Positions 15,449-22,660 of a DNA stretch of 43,066 nt are shown here, piece by piece. This stretch comes from CAVRJC01 sp964505725 (GTDB lineage: Bacteria; Actinomycetota; Acidimicrobiia; IMCC26256; DASPTH01). Where the stretch lies: the NCBI GenBank assembly GCA_964505725.1, contig CAZDJK010000104.1, positions 1-43,066 of the forward strand, read 5' to 3'. A program made the translations under genes and the position numbers. The notes beneath the pieces are model-generated. The model ran no database searches and was not told the origin of the DNA. It worked only from the letters and a program-made list of their open reading frames with translations. Position 1 is the stretch's first letter. The number at the start of each line of letters is the position of its first letter.

Positions 15449-16563
15449 GCGAGAGCCTCCCGGAGGGTGGTGATGTGTTGCCGGTGGTCACTCGGCGCGC
15501 CGTGGGTCACGCGGTCGACCGTGACACGACGGAGGTAGAGGTGGATGTCGTGGTCGTAGGTCACGCCGATGCCACCGTGGATCTGCACGCAGTCCTGCAC
15601 CAGCTCCGGGAGGTACTCGCCGGCGTAGGCCTTGGCGACGCTCGTGGTCTCGGCTGCGTCGGCCGTGCCCGTCTCGACCGCGCGGGCGGCCGCGGCGGTG
15701 ATCGCGTGGCTGCCCTCGAGCCACATCTTCATGTCGGCGAAGCGGTGCTTCAGCTCCTGGTACGACGCGAGGGGGCGGCCGAACGAGTAGCGGTTGAACG
15801 CCCAGTCCACGGTGAAGTCGAAGACGACCTCGGCGGCGCCCACCATCTCCGCGGCCTGGATCACGAGCGCGAGCTCGCGCTGGTGCTCGACTTCGGCGGT
15901 GGCGTCGCCCGCGGTGCCGACCTGGGCGTCGGCCCCGACCCGGACCTCGTCGAATGCGACGGTAGCGAACCGTCGCACCATGTCGATCCCGTCGAGCGCC
16001 GTGATCGTGAGGCCCGGCAGGTCGCTCGGCACCAGGAACTGCGCAAGCCCGTCGCCGGCCTGCGCGGTGACGAGCAGCACGTCGGCCTGGGCGGCGGCCT
16101 CGATCGGCGACGCCACCCCGGCCAGCACGAAGGCGTCGCCGTCGGCGCGCCAGGTGATCGCGCCCTCCGAGCTCCGCTCGGCCACGCACCACGCCGGGAT
16201 CACCTCGCCCGCCATCACCGCGGGGAGCGTGTCCTGCTGCTGTTCGGGCGTGCCGGATCGGACGAGCGCGGAGGCGACGACGTTCGCGGGCAACAGCGGC
16301 CCGGGCGCCACGCCCCGGCCGAACGCGTCGGCGACGAGCGTCAGGTCGACGACACCCTGCCCGCTGATGCTGCCTCCGCCGAGCGGCTCGGGCACGACGA
16401 GGGAGATCCACCCGAGCTCGGCGCCCTGGCGCCAGTAGTCGCGCTCGAACCCGTCGGGGGAGTCACGGAGCTCGCGGACCTTCGTGAGCGGGCACTCGGC
16501 GTCGAGGAACTTCCGCGTCGTGTCCCGGAAGAACTCCTGATCGTCACTGAGCGTGACCTCCAT
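15445..16563 (-). CDS. Acyl-CoA dehydrogenase, likely subunit of a heteromeric pair (2)
   Basis: A 372-residue acyl-CoA dehydrogenase with the helical N-terminal domain (DDQEFFRDTTRKFL), a divergent middle (CVAERSSEGAITWRADGD) that lacks the usual SEPxxGSD core, and a typical C-terminal domain (RYSFGRPLASYQELKHRFADM, VQDCVQIHGGIGVTYDHDIHL). The weakened middle domain fits a partner subunit that does not bind FAD in the same way. It is the upstream gene of the overlapping pair (ATGA overlap). AAGGA lies about seven bases before the ATG. A possible promoter and dyad lie at 16581-16636. Together the two likely form one enzyme acting on a bulky acyl-CoA. Confidence 0.9.
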   Translation of the reverse strand: MEVTLSDDQEFFRDTTRKFLDAECPLTKVRELRDSPDGFERDYWRQGAELGWISLVVPEPLGGGSISGQGVVDLTLVADAFGRGVAPGPLLPANVVASALVRSGTPEQQQDTLPAVMAGEVIPAWCVAERSSEGAITWRADGDAFVLAGVASPIEAAAQADVLLVTAQAGDGLAQFLVPSDLPGLTITALDGIDMVRRFATVAFDEVRVGADAQVGTAGDATAEVEHQRELALVIQAAEMVGAAEVVFDFTVDWAFNRYSFGRPLASYQELKHRFADMKMWLEGSHAITAAAARAVETGTADAAETTSVAKAYAGEYLPELVQDCVQIHGGIGVTYDHDIHLYLRRVTVDRVTHGAPSDHRQHITTLREALA

Positions 16564-16580
16564 GGGCGTCCTTCCTCACG

Positions 16581-16608
16581 TCGCCGCGGCCCGCCGGGCC
16601 CGCGGCGA
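16581..16608. repeat. Perfect 9-bp inverted repeat near the transcription start of the dehydrogenase pair
   Basis: Arms TCGCCGCGG and CCGCGGCGA are separated by 10 bases. It lies just downstream of the -10-like GAATCT on the minus strand, so it may be an operator or a hairpin at the 5' end of the mRNA. Confidence 0.55.
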
Positions 16609-16636
16609 GATTCCCACTCGGCCCGACAGCAGGCAA
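16608..16636 (-). promoter_or_regulatory. Putative promoter (TTGCCT-17-GAATCT) of the acyl-CoA dehydrogenase pair
   Basis: On the minus strand TTGCCT (16631-16636) and GAATCT (16608-16613) are 17 bases apart. The predicted start falls within the inverted repeat at 16581-16608. Confidence 0.35.
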
Positions 16637-16731
16637 GCCGGGCGTCCATCGACCACGCCGGCCTGACGTTTCCGGCTGCCGGGCGCGCGCGACGTCCGGC
16701 GAGCGTGAGATCGGAGCGGCCGAACGGGGCG

Positions 16732-18114
16732 TCAGAGGTTGGCGGTCGCGTCGAGGTACTCCTCGAAGCGTCGGACGGCCTCGTCGCTCGCGGGACCGTG
16801 TTGCACCAGCGCGTCCAGGTCTTCGTGCCCGGACGCACCGAGGCGCCGGTCGACGTTGGCGTCGAACGCGCGCCGGCTGTTCAGCAGCTTGCGAGGAACG
16901 AAGTTGGTCGGCCAGATGTCGGGCGACGCCTTGTGCTGCTTCAGCACCTGTTGGGCGATCGTGACCTTGTGCACCTCGGTGGGGCCGTCGACGGTGCCGA
17001 TCATGTCGCCGTTGGCGCCGAGTTGCATGAGGTTCGACACGCCGAGCGCGCCGTGGATGTGCGTGGTGCGGGTGCCGATGTTGGTGAGGATCTCGGCCGC
17101 CTTCACCTTGCAGGCGGCAATGTACTGACGCGCCCGTCGCGAGTCCGACTGGTCGATCATCCACGCGGTGTAGAGCACGAGGAGCCGGAACTGCTGCAGC
17201 TCGATCCACGAGTCGGCGATGTTCTGCTGCACCATCTGCTTCTCGGCGAGCAGGCTGCCCTTGGTGGTGCGGCTGAGCGCGCGCTCGCACATCATGTCGA
17301 AGTAGCGCTCGCAGCCCGCCACCGTACGCATGGCGTGGTGGATGCGCCCGCCGCCGAGCCGTCGCTGCGCGACTTCGAACGCCTTGCCCTCGCCACCGAG
17401 CAGGTTCTCGTCCGGGACCCGGACGTTCTCGTAGCGGACGTGGGCATGGATGCCATGCCCGAACGGCTGGCCGATGTGGCCGATGTCGTGCAGCACGTTG
17501 ATGCCCGGTGTGTCGGACGGCACGAGGAACATCGACATTCCCTGGTACGGGTGCACGTCGGGGTTGGTGACCGCCATCACGATGATGAACGACGCGGTAC
17601 GCAGGTTCGACGAGAAGAACTTGTCGCCGTTGATGACCCATTCGTCGCCGTCACGCTCGGCCCGGCACTTGAACTGCGTCGGGTCCGAGCCGCCGTGCGG
17701 TTCGGTCATCGAGTAGCACGAGAACACGTCGCCGTCGAGGAGTGGCTGGAGCCACTTCTCCTTCTGCTCCGGTGTGCCGTAGGCGGCGATGATCTCGGCG
17801 TTGCCGGTGTCGGGCGCCGCGCACCCGAACACGATCGGCGCCCAGCTCGAGCGCCCGAGCAGCTCGTTCATCAGCGCGAGCTTGAGCTGGCCGTAGCCCT
17901 GGCCCCCCAGCTCGGGCTCGAGGTGGCAGGCCCAGAGATCGCGGTCACGCACCTCCTGCTTGAGCTGGTCGACCAGCGTGCGCAGGGCACCCTCCGGGCG
18001 TTGGAACACGTTCTGGTCGAGCACCTGGTCGAGGGGTTCGATCTCGGTGGTGATGAACTCGTCGATCCAGTCGAGCTTGGCCTGGAAGTCCGGCTCGGTG
18101 CTGAAGTCCCACAC
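16732..18114 (-). CDS. Acyl-CoA dehydrogenase, ACAD10/11-like FadE type
   Basis: A 460-residue acyl-CoA dehydrogenase of the ACAD11-like group, starting with WDFSTEPDFQAKLDWIDEF as many actinobacterial FadE proteins do. It shows CYSMTEPHGGSD (FAD domain), EWVINGDKFFSSN, VRVPDENLLGGEGKAF, and a C-terminal IGTVDGPTEVHK, the ACAD10/11 version of the catalytic loop. The GTG at 18114 has GGAGG six bases upstream and fits the family start; an ATG at 18150 has no good ribosome binding site and would add 12 Arg-rich residues. Oxidises an acyl-CoA, electrons to ETF. The next gene downstream, the dehydrogenase pair, is 168 bases away and probably has its own promoter. Confidence 0.92.
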   Translation of the reverse strand: MWDFSTEPDFQAKLDWIDEFITTEIEPLDQVLDQNVFQRPEGALRTLVDQLKQEVRDRDLWACHLEPELGGQGYGQLKLALMNELLGRSSWAPIVFGCAAPDTGNAEIIAAYGTPEQKEKWLQPLLDGDVFSCYSMTEPHGGSDPTQFKCRAERDGDEWVINGDKFFSSNLRTASFIIVMAVTNPDVHPYQGMSMFLVPSDTPGINVLHDIGHIGQPFGHGIHAHVRYENVRVPDENLLGGEGKAFEVAQRRLGGGRIHHAMRTVAGCERYFDMMCERALSRTTKGSLLAEKQMVQQNIADSWIELQQFRLLVLYTAWMIDQSDSRRARQYIAACKVKAAEILTNIGTRTTHIHGALGVSNLMQLGANGDMIGTVDGPTEVHKVTIAQQVLKQHKASPDIWPTNFVPRKLLNSRRAFDANVDRRLGASGHEDLDALVQHGPASDEAVRRFEEYLDATANL

Positions 18115-18195
18115 GTTACGCCTCCGGATGCTCGTCGCCTGCGGGCCCATCCTGGCCACGCGACGGTCGGGCGCGCAATACGGCCTGCCCCACTC

Positions 18196-18211
18196 GGCGC
18201 GTCGACGCGCC
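18196..18211. promoter_or_regulatory. 16-bp perfect palindrome, candidate operator at the Rieske promoter
   Basis: GGCGCGTCGACGCGCC is a perfect palindrome. It touches the -10-like hexamer CAAGAT of the Rieske gene, where a bound repressor would block RNA polymerase. It also lies 80 bases before the divergent acyl-CoA dehydrogenase start. Confidence 0.5.
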
Positions 18212-18216
18212 AAGAT
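18211..18216 (+). promoter_or_regulatory. Putative -10 element (CAAGAT) of the leaderless Rieske gene
   Basis: CAAGAT ends six bases before the GTG at 18223. The upstream side overlaps the 16-bp palindrome by one base. Confidence 0.4.
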
Positions 18217-18222
18217 GGCGGG

Positions 18223-18543
18223 GTGCCGGAGTTCCACGACGCCATGCCCACCGACTGGATCGGCCCGGGTGAGACCGCAGCCCTCGACGTGGCCGGGATC
18301 CCCGTGGCGATCGCGAACGTGGAGGGCGAGTTCTTCGCGTTCGGGAACTTCTGCCCGCACCAGGCCACACCGCTCGGCGGTCTGCCGCTCATGCGGCGCT
18401 GCATCATCGTCTGCCCCGAGCACCACAGCATGTACGACGTGCGCTCCGGCCAATGCGTCGTCCCCTCCGACGACGGCTTCACCGGCAAGCTCACCATGTA
18501 CGAGACGCGCGTCGTCGACGACGTCGTACAGGTCCAGCTGTAG
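18223..18543 (+). CDS. Rieske [2Fe-2S] ferredoxin (paralogue 1)
   Basis: A 106-residue soluble Rieske protein. Both ligand pairs are present: NFCPHQATPLGG supplies Cys and His, and VCPEHHSMYDVRSG supplies the second pair. The C-terminus (VVDDVVQVQL) closes the fold. There is no oxygenase domain, so it should be an electron carrier to a partner enzyme, which is not obvious nearby. It shares its whole length with the Rieske protein at 26077-26400 (matching starts such as FHDAMPTDW versus FYDALPTDY). No Shine-Dalgarno; GTG start set by family length and the hexamer six bases upstream. It converges with the amidohydrolase gene. Confidence 0.9.
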   Translation: MPEFHDAMPTDWIGPGETAALDVAGIPVAIANVEGEFFAFGNFCPHQATPLGGLPLMRRCIIVCPEHHSMYDVRSGQCVVPSDDGFTGKLTMYETRVVDDVVQVQL

Positions 18544-18564
18544 CGAGTCGCCGCCGACGCCGGG

Positions 18565-19779
18565 TCAGGCGGCGACCTTCATGAGCTTGGCGAGCGAGCC
18601 TCCCATGATGAGCGCCTGCGTCTCGTCGGGGAGACCGTCGACCACCTCGGAGTAGCCGAGCGGGTCGGACATGCCCTCCGGGTGCGGGAAGTCCGAACCC
18701 CACATCACGTGGTCGGCGGGCAGGAGCTCGAGCAGTCCCTTCGGGTCGGGCTCGTGGAACGCGTGCACCCAGATGTTGCGCTTGAACACGTCGAGCGGGT
18801 TCTCCTCGAAGATCACGGCCGACTTCTCGTACGCGGCTTCGAGCTTGTGCACGAACGGCCGGATCCAGTCGCTCGGGTACTCGACCGGTGCGAACCTCAG
18901 CGTCGGGAAGCGCGTCGCGAGCTCGTGTCCGATGATCGAGGCCATCGAGTCGATCAGCGGTGACTTCTCGGATGCCAGCGCCAGGAAGCCCGGAGCGCCG
19001 TTGCTCACGAACGCTCGGAACTCGCGGTCGCCGAGACCCTCCCATTCGTTGATGTAGCGCTGGTAACCGCTGTCGCCCGAGTGCATCCCCACCACGACGT
19101 CGAGCTCGGCGACGAGCTCCCAGAACGGGTCGAACTCCGGCAGCGCGAACGAGCGGCGGCCCTTGTACGTCGGCACCGGCGCCACTCGCATGAGGAACAC
19201 GCGGGCGCCGCGCTCGACGACCGTCTGCAGCTCCTTGATCGCTTCGTCCATCTTGGCCAACGAGATGATCGGCGTCGGGTAGATCGCGTCGGCGTAGTTG
19301 AACGTCCAGTGCTCGTGCATCCATTCGTTGAGCGCATGGACCACGACGCAGGCGGCGTCGGGGTTGTCGGCGAGGCGCTCCTCGACCACGCTCGCCAGCG
19401 TCGGCCACATGAGCGCGCGGTCGATGCCCATGTCCTTCATCAGCGCGAGCCGCGGCTCGGGATCGAAGAACGCGTCGACGCTCGGCATCGCCTTGGGCTT
19501 CACGGAGGAGCCGTCGGCGGCGAGGCCCGGGGGCGTGTGGTCGTCGTAGGCGCCCGGCACGGCAACCACGTTGAACGTGGGGTTGGGGATGTAGTCGCTG
19601 AGCTTGTCGTTGATCGCGACTTTGGTGCGCTTGTTGATGTCGACGTACTTGATGATGCCGTCGTATTCCTTCGGGATGAACTTGGTCAGCGCATCCCGGT
19701 TCTCGTACATGTGGTTGTCGGCGTCGAAGGTGGGAAAGGGCAGGCGCCGTTCCTTCATGTAGACGAATTCCTCAGCCAT
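18565..19779 (-). CDS. Amidohydrolase family 2 (TIM-barrel metal hydrolase or decarboxylase)
   Basis: A 404-residue protein of the amidohydrolase-2 (COG2159) group. The N-terminal metal motif is FDADNHMYE, the variant common in actinobacterial members, followed by a long TIM-barrel body with VVVGMHSGDSG and the C-terminal aspartate in VMWGSDFPHPEGMSD. The family includes hydrolases and non-oxidative decarboxylases of aromatic acids; which reaction applies here is not decided. A 31-base all-purine leader with a duplicated 12-base unit precedes AAGGGG and the ATG at 19779. It is transcribed divergently from a VOC protein gene, 235 bases away. The neighbouring Rieske and VOC proteins hint at ring or oxygenated-carbon chemistry. 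Confidence 0.9.
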   Translation of the reverse strand: MAEEFVYMKERRLPFPTFDADNHMYENRDALTKFIPKEYDGIIKYVDINKRTKVAINDKLSDYIPNPTFNVVAVPGAYDDHTPPGLAADGSSVKPKAMPSVDAFFDPEPRLALMKDMGIDRALMWPTLASVVEERLADNPDAACVVVHALNEWMHEHWTFNYADAIYPTPIISLAKMDEAIKELQTVVERGARVFLMRVAPVPTYKGRRSFALPEFDPFWELVAELDVVVGMHSGDSGYQRYINEWEGLGDREFRAFVSNGAPGFLALASEKSPLIDSMASIIGHELATRFPTLRFAPVEYPSDWIRPFVHKLEAAYEKSAVIFEENPLDVFKRNIWVHAFHEPDPKGLLELLPADHVMWGSDFPHPEGMSDPLGYSEVVDGLPDETQALIMGGSLAKLMKVAA

Positions 19780-19790
19780 CGCGAGACCCC

Positions 19791-19814
19791 TTCTTCCTCT
19801 TCTTCTTCCTCTTC
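19791..19814 (-). repeat. Duplicated 12-base purine repeat in the amidohydrolase leader
   Basis: On the minus strand GAAGAGGAAGAA occurs twice in tandem within a continuous 31-base purine run (19787-19817). Several GGAAGAAG-like sequences could act as extra ribosome binding sites. Confidence 0.75.
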
Positions 19815-19840
19815 CCCGGGGCGAATCCCCCTACCGATGT

Positions 19841-19870
19841 CCGGCCGGCCCAAAGGGTAAGCCCGGCCGG
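19841..19870. repeat. Dyad with CCGGCCGG arms in the divergent amidohydrolase/VOC region
   Basis: Two copies of the self-complementary CCGGCCGG are 14 bases apart (19841-19848 and 19863-19870). It may be an operator, a hairpin, or chance in GC-rich DNA. Confidence 0.35.
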
Positions 19871-19969
19871 CAACCCGCGCAACGGCCGACTCTCCTTCAG
19901 CCGTTCGCGGGCGTCAGGTTCCGTCCATCAGCCCCGAGCGATCCCGAGCGGCCGACCGGCCGACTCGGG

Positions 19970-19975
19970 TACCGT
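19970..19975 (+). promoter_or_regulatory. Putative -10 element (TACCGT) of the VOC gene
   Basis: TACCGT would start transcription near 19982, giving a ~33-base leader that includes the GAGGAG Shine-Dalgarno of the gene at 20015. Confidence 0.35.
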
Positions 19976-20014
19976 GCGCGGCCCGAACGCGTCGCAGTCG
20001 TGTGAGGAGACGCT

Positions 20015-20467
20015 ATGGACCGCATCAACCACGTGAAGCTGATCACCCCGGAGCCCGCGGTGGTCGACACCTTCCTGCGCGAGGTCGTGGACCTCCCCGA
20101 GGGCTGGCCGCTCGGCGCGGGCACGAAGTCGCTCGAACCGGGCGCGCCGCTCGGCCCCGGCGGCGACCTGGACCCGAGCGCGATCGGCGAGCGCCGCAAG
20201 GTGACCGGCACCGACGGGTTCATCACCGGCACTCCCGAGAGCCGCCAGTTCCAGATCCTCGAAGGCGGCCCTGCCGCGTTCTGGGCCATCTGCATCGGCA
20301 CCCGCGACATCGAAGGGGCCTACCAGCGCTGCAAGGAGCGAGGCATCCCCGCGACGCCCATCACCGTCGCCGACTGGAACGAGCGCGACAACATCCGTAA
20401 CTTCTTCTGCATCGTGGCGGGCCTGATGTTCGAGGTGATCCGCGTCGAGCCGAAGAACGCCGCATAG
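20015..20467 (+). CDS. VOC-superfamily protein (glyoxalase/dioxygenase fold)
   Basis: A 150-residue VOC protein. It has the usual first strand INHVKLITPEPAVVDTFLREVV with His6 and ends with GLMFEVIRVEP, giving Glu140, two of the expected metal ligands. The second paired strand reads AAFWAICIGTRDIEGAYQRCKERG and lacks the usual histidine, so metal binding is uncertain. The family holds glyoxalases, epimerases, extradiol dioxygenases and antibiotic-binding proteins. A GAGGAG ribosome binding site precedes the ATG by seven bases. It sits next to the amidohydrolase (divergent), and a second VOC protein follows a Rieske gene at 25-26 kb. The function cannot be fixed. Confidence 0.82.
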   Translation: MDRINHVKLITPEPAVVDTFLREVVDLPEGWPLGAGTKSLEPGAPLGPGGDLDPSAIGERRKVTGTDGFITGTPESRQFQILEGGPAAFWAICIGTRDIEGAYQRCKERGIPATPITVADWNERDNIRNFFCIVAGLMFEVIRVEPKNAA

Positions 20468-20495
20468 CGGCGCAGGACGGCAGATCGTCGATCGC

Positions 20496-20933
20496 TCAGA
20501 GGTCCCAGGTCACCATGACGTGTGGAGACGGGTCACCGCTTCCCGACGAGCGATAGGCGGCCAACGCAGCCACGTTGTCGGCATCGGTCAGGACCCACAT
20601 GTCGTAGCAACCGCGCGCGCGTGCCAGGTCTCGGAGCGCGCCGACGAGCGCGACCCCGATTCCGCGTCGTCGGTACGGTTCCGCGACCGCGAGCTCGTAC
20701 AGGAACATCTCCGTTCCCTTGTCGGGGTGGGTCATCTCGACCCCACTCACGAAGCCGACCGGTGCGTCGTCGTCATACGCCAAGAAGATGAAGTGGCCGG
20801 GCGATCTCAGGAACCGCGCGGCGTCGGCTCGCCGGGCAGGCCCGTCGAAGAGCGCCGACGCGTCGACGACCGCGTCGACGTCCTCACCGCCGATGAGTCG
20901 AATGTCCACCGTCGGCCAGTCCAGCAGGCCCAC
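20496..20933 (-). CDS. GNAT-family N-acetyltransferase, AAC(3)-I-like fold
   Basis: A 145-residue GNAT enzyme that moves an acetyl group from acetyl-CoA to an amine. The core is clear: LYELAVAEPYRRRGIGVALV with the acetyl-CoA P-loop RRRGIG, and a C-terminal ADNVAALAAYRSSG. The order of strands and the LYELAV block resemble aminoglycoside 3-N-acetyltransferase type I, but a resistance role is not shown. The start is uncertain: GTG at 20933 or an in-frame GTG at 20909; neither has a good Shine-Dalgarno. It is transcribed divergently from the crotonase gene at 20987. Confidence 0.82.
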   Translation of the reverse strand: MGLLDWPTVDIRLIGGEDVDAVVDASALFDGPARRADAARFLRSPGHFIFLAYDDDAPVGFVSGVEMTHPDKGTEMFLYELAVAEPYRRRGIGVALVGALRDLARARGCYDMWVLTDADNVAALAAYRSSGSGDPSPHVMVTWDL

Positions 20934-20971
20934 CAGGCCCGAGCCACCGGCCGGTCCCGACCGCGCCGGTC

Positions 20972-20977
20972 TAGCCT
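20972..20977 (+). promoter_or_regulatory. Putative -10 element (TAGCCT) of the crotonase gene at 20987
   Basis: TAGCCT ends nine bases before the ATG, leaving a leader of about three bases. No Shine-Dalgarno is present. Confidence 0.4.
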
Positions 20978-20986
20978 CGTCGAGCC

Positions 20987-21745
20987 ATGAGCGTGCACGT
21001 GACCACGAACGGCGCCACCCGCGTCGTCACCATCGACCGTCCGGAGCGGCGCAACGCGCTGGACGGGTCGACGATGGCCGCCATCGGCGCGGCGTTCACC
21101 GACGCCGAGGCCGACGAGTCGATCCGGGTCGTCGTCCTCACCGGGGCGGGCGAGCTCTCGTTCTGCTCGGGCATGGACCTCAAGGCCTCCCCGGCGGAGC
21201 GTGCGCTCCCCGAGGGCGCGGTGGGCATCGAGGTGTTCACGACCCGGTGCTTCCCGAAGCCCGTCATCGCGGCGGTGAACGGCTCCGCCGTCGGCGGCGG
21301 CCTCGAGCTGATGCTCGCGTGTGACATCGTCGTCGCCTCCGACCATGCGACGTTCGGAGTACCCGAGGTGAAGCGCGGGCTGGTCGGCGCGGGCTGCTCG
21401 ACGCGGCTCGCAGCGCGGTTGTCGACCCCGATCGCGCTGGAGCTCACGCTCACGGGGGAACCGATCGACGCCGACCGTGCCCGAGCGCTCGGCCTGGTGA
21501 ACCACGTCGTGCCCGCGCCCGAGCTCCTGCCGCGCGCGCTCGACCTCGCCGCGCGCATCTCGGGGAACGCGCCCCTCGCGTTGCAGGTAACCAAGCAGCT
21601 CGTCTGGGACGAGGCGCGCATGCACGACGCCGACGAGTGGGCCGCCATCCGGGCCAAGGCGGCGCCCGTGTTCGCCAGCGCCGACGCCCGCGAGGGAGCG
21701 GCCGCGTTCGCCGAACGCCGCGCGCCCCGCTGGACCGGGCGCTGA
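20987..21745 (+). CDS. Enoyl-CoA hydratase/isomerase (classical crotonase)
   Basis: A 252-residue crotonase with all key parts: oxyanion hole segment FCSGMDLKA, the AVGGGLELMLACDIV block with Glu107, and FGVPEVKRGL with Glu127, the two catalytic acids of hydratases. It should add water to trans-2-enoyl-CoA giving the (S)-3-hydroxyacyl-CoA. Length is typical. It is followed by the TesB thioesterase gene after 38 bases, so the two are likely co-transcribed. Near-leaderless start judged from TAGCCT at 20972-20977. Confidence 0.92.
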   Translation: MSVHVTTNGATRVVTIDRPERRNALDGSTMAAIGAAFTDAEADESIRVVVLTGAGELSFCSGMDLKASPAERALPEGAVGIEVFTTRCFPKPVIAAVNGSAVGGGLELMLACDIVVASDHATFGVPEVKRGLVGAGCSTRLAARLSTPIALELTLTGEPIDADRARALGLVNHVVPAPELLPRALDLAARISGNAPLALQVTKQLVWDEARMHDADEWAAIRAKAAPVFASADAREGAAAFAERRAPRWTGR

Positions 21746-21783
21746 GACCGACCGCGGCGAGACGCTACGCCGAGGAGGGCTTC

Positions 21784-22623
21784 ATGGCACAGGAGCAGGC
21801 GAACCCGCCCGAGGACGAGGCGCACCCACGGGACGTCGCCGAGCTGCTCCGGCTCCTCGACCTCGAGGAGCTCGACACCGACCTGTACCGGGCGGTGAAC
21901 CCGACCCAGCAGTTCCTACCCCACCTCTACGGGGGCCAAGTGGCCGCGCAGGCCGTGCGCGCCGCCAGCCTCACCGTGCCCGACGGGCGCTGGCTCCACT
22001 CGTTCCACGGCTACTTCCTGCGGCGGGGCAACACCGAGCGCCCGACGATCCTCCACGTCGACCGCGACCGCGACGGGCGCTCCTTCTCGGCGCGTCACGT
22101 CGTGGCGCGCCAGGAGGGCGCGGCGATCTTCAGCATGTTGGCGTCGTTCCACGTCGACGAGCCGGGCAACGACTACCAGCACGCGCCCCACGGCGACGCG
22201 CCCGACCCCGAAACGCTGGGCGGGGGCCCGATCCGCGGGCACAACCAGATGTTCGACCTGCGGTCCATCGTGGCCCGGCCGGTCGGGATCCCGGGCATGA
22301 GCCACCGCTTCTGGGCGCGGACGCGCGGCCCCCTACCCGACGACCGGCTGCTCCACGCGTGCGCGCTCACCTACCTCTCCGACATGAGCACGGGCTTCGC
22401 CAAGCTCGAGCTGGACGGCCTGCCCCGCGGCGGCCCGAGCCTCGACCATGCGGTGTGGTTCCACCGACCGGCGCGGCTCGACGACTGGGTGCTCGTCGAG
22501 TTCGAGCCGATCACGTCCGCGGGTTCTCGCGGCTACTACACAGGTGCCGTCTACGACCGCGACGGTGCGCTCGTGGCGACGATCGCCCAGGAGCAGGTCT
22601 ACCGCGCCCGCACCCCGGGCTGA
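21784..22623 (+). CDS. tesB: Acyl-CoA thioesterase II (TesB type)
   Basis: A 279-residue double hot-dog thioesterase that hydrolyses acyl-CoA to free acid and CoA. The N-terminal half has the TesB block FLPHLYGGQVAAQAVRAAS and LHSFHGYFLRRG. The C-terminal half keeps the catalytic site layout: YLSDMSTG with Asp200, SLDHAVWFHRPAR with Ser219 where Thr is common, and IAQEQVYR with Gln269. GAGGAGGG lies a few bases before the ATG at 21784. It follows a classical enoyl-CoA hydratase in one operon. The role may be to release CoA from stalled intermediates. Converges with the F420-type oxidoreductase gene. Confidence 0.93.
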   Translation: MAQEQANPPEDEAHPRDVAELLRLLDLEELDTDLYRAVNPTQQFLPHLYGGQVAAQAVRAASLTVPDGRWLHSFHGYFLRRGNTERPTILHVDRDRDGRSFSARHVVARQEGAAIFSMLASFHVDEPGNDYQHAPHGDAPDPETLGGGPIRGHNQMFDLRSIVARPVGIPGMSHRFWARTRGPLPDDRLLHACALTYLSDMSTGFAKLELDGLPRGGPSLDHAVWFHRPARLDDWVLVEFEPITSAGSRGYYTGAVYDRDGALVATIAQEQVYRARTPG

Positions 22624-22660
22624 CGCTCGTGAAGCTTCGGGCGCCGGAACGGCCGTCCGC

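Noticed and set aside
18115..18150. Alternative ATG start for the acyl-CoA dehydrogenase at 18150
   Set aside because: No ribosome binding site; the GTG at 18114 has GGAGG at six bases and matches the family start.
13205..18543. Very long plus-strand frames opposite the acyl-CoA dehydrogenase genes, including a 1,022-codon one ending in the Rieske gene
   Set aside because: Only the last 106 codons (from 18223) look protein-like; the rest mirrors real genes on the other strand.
20496..20933. Aminoglycoside resistance gene
   Set aside because: Fold resembles AAC(3)-I, but GNAT similarity alone does not show drug acetylation and no mobile element is nearby.
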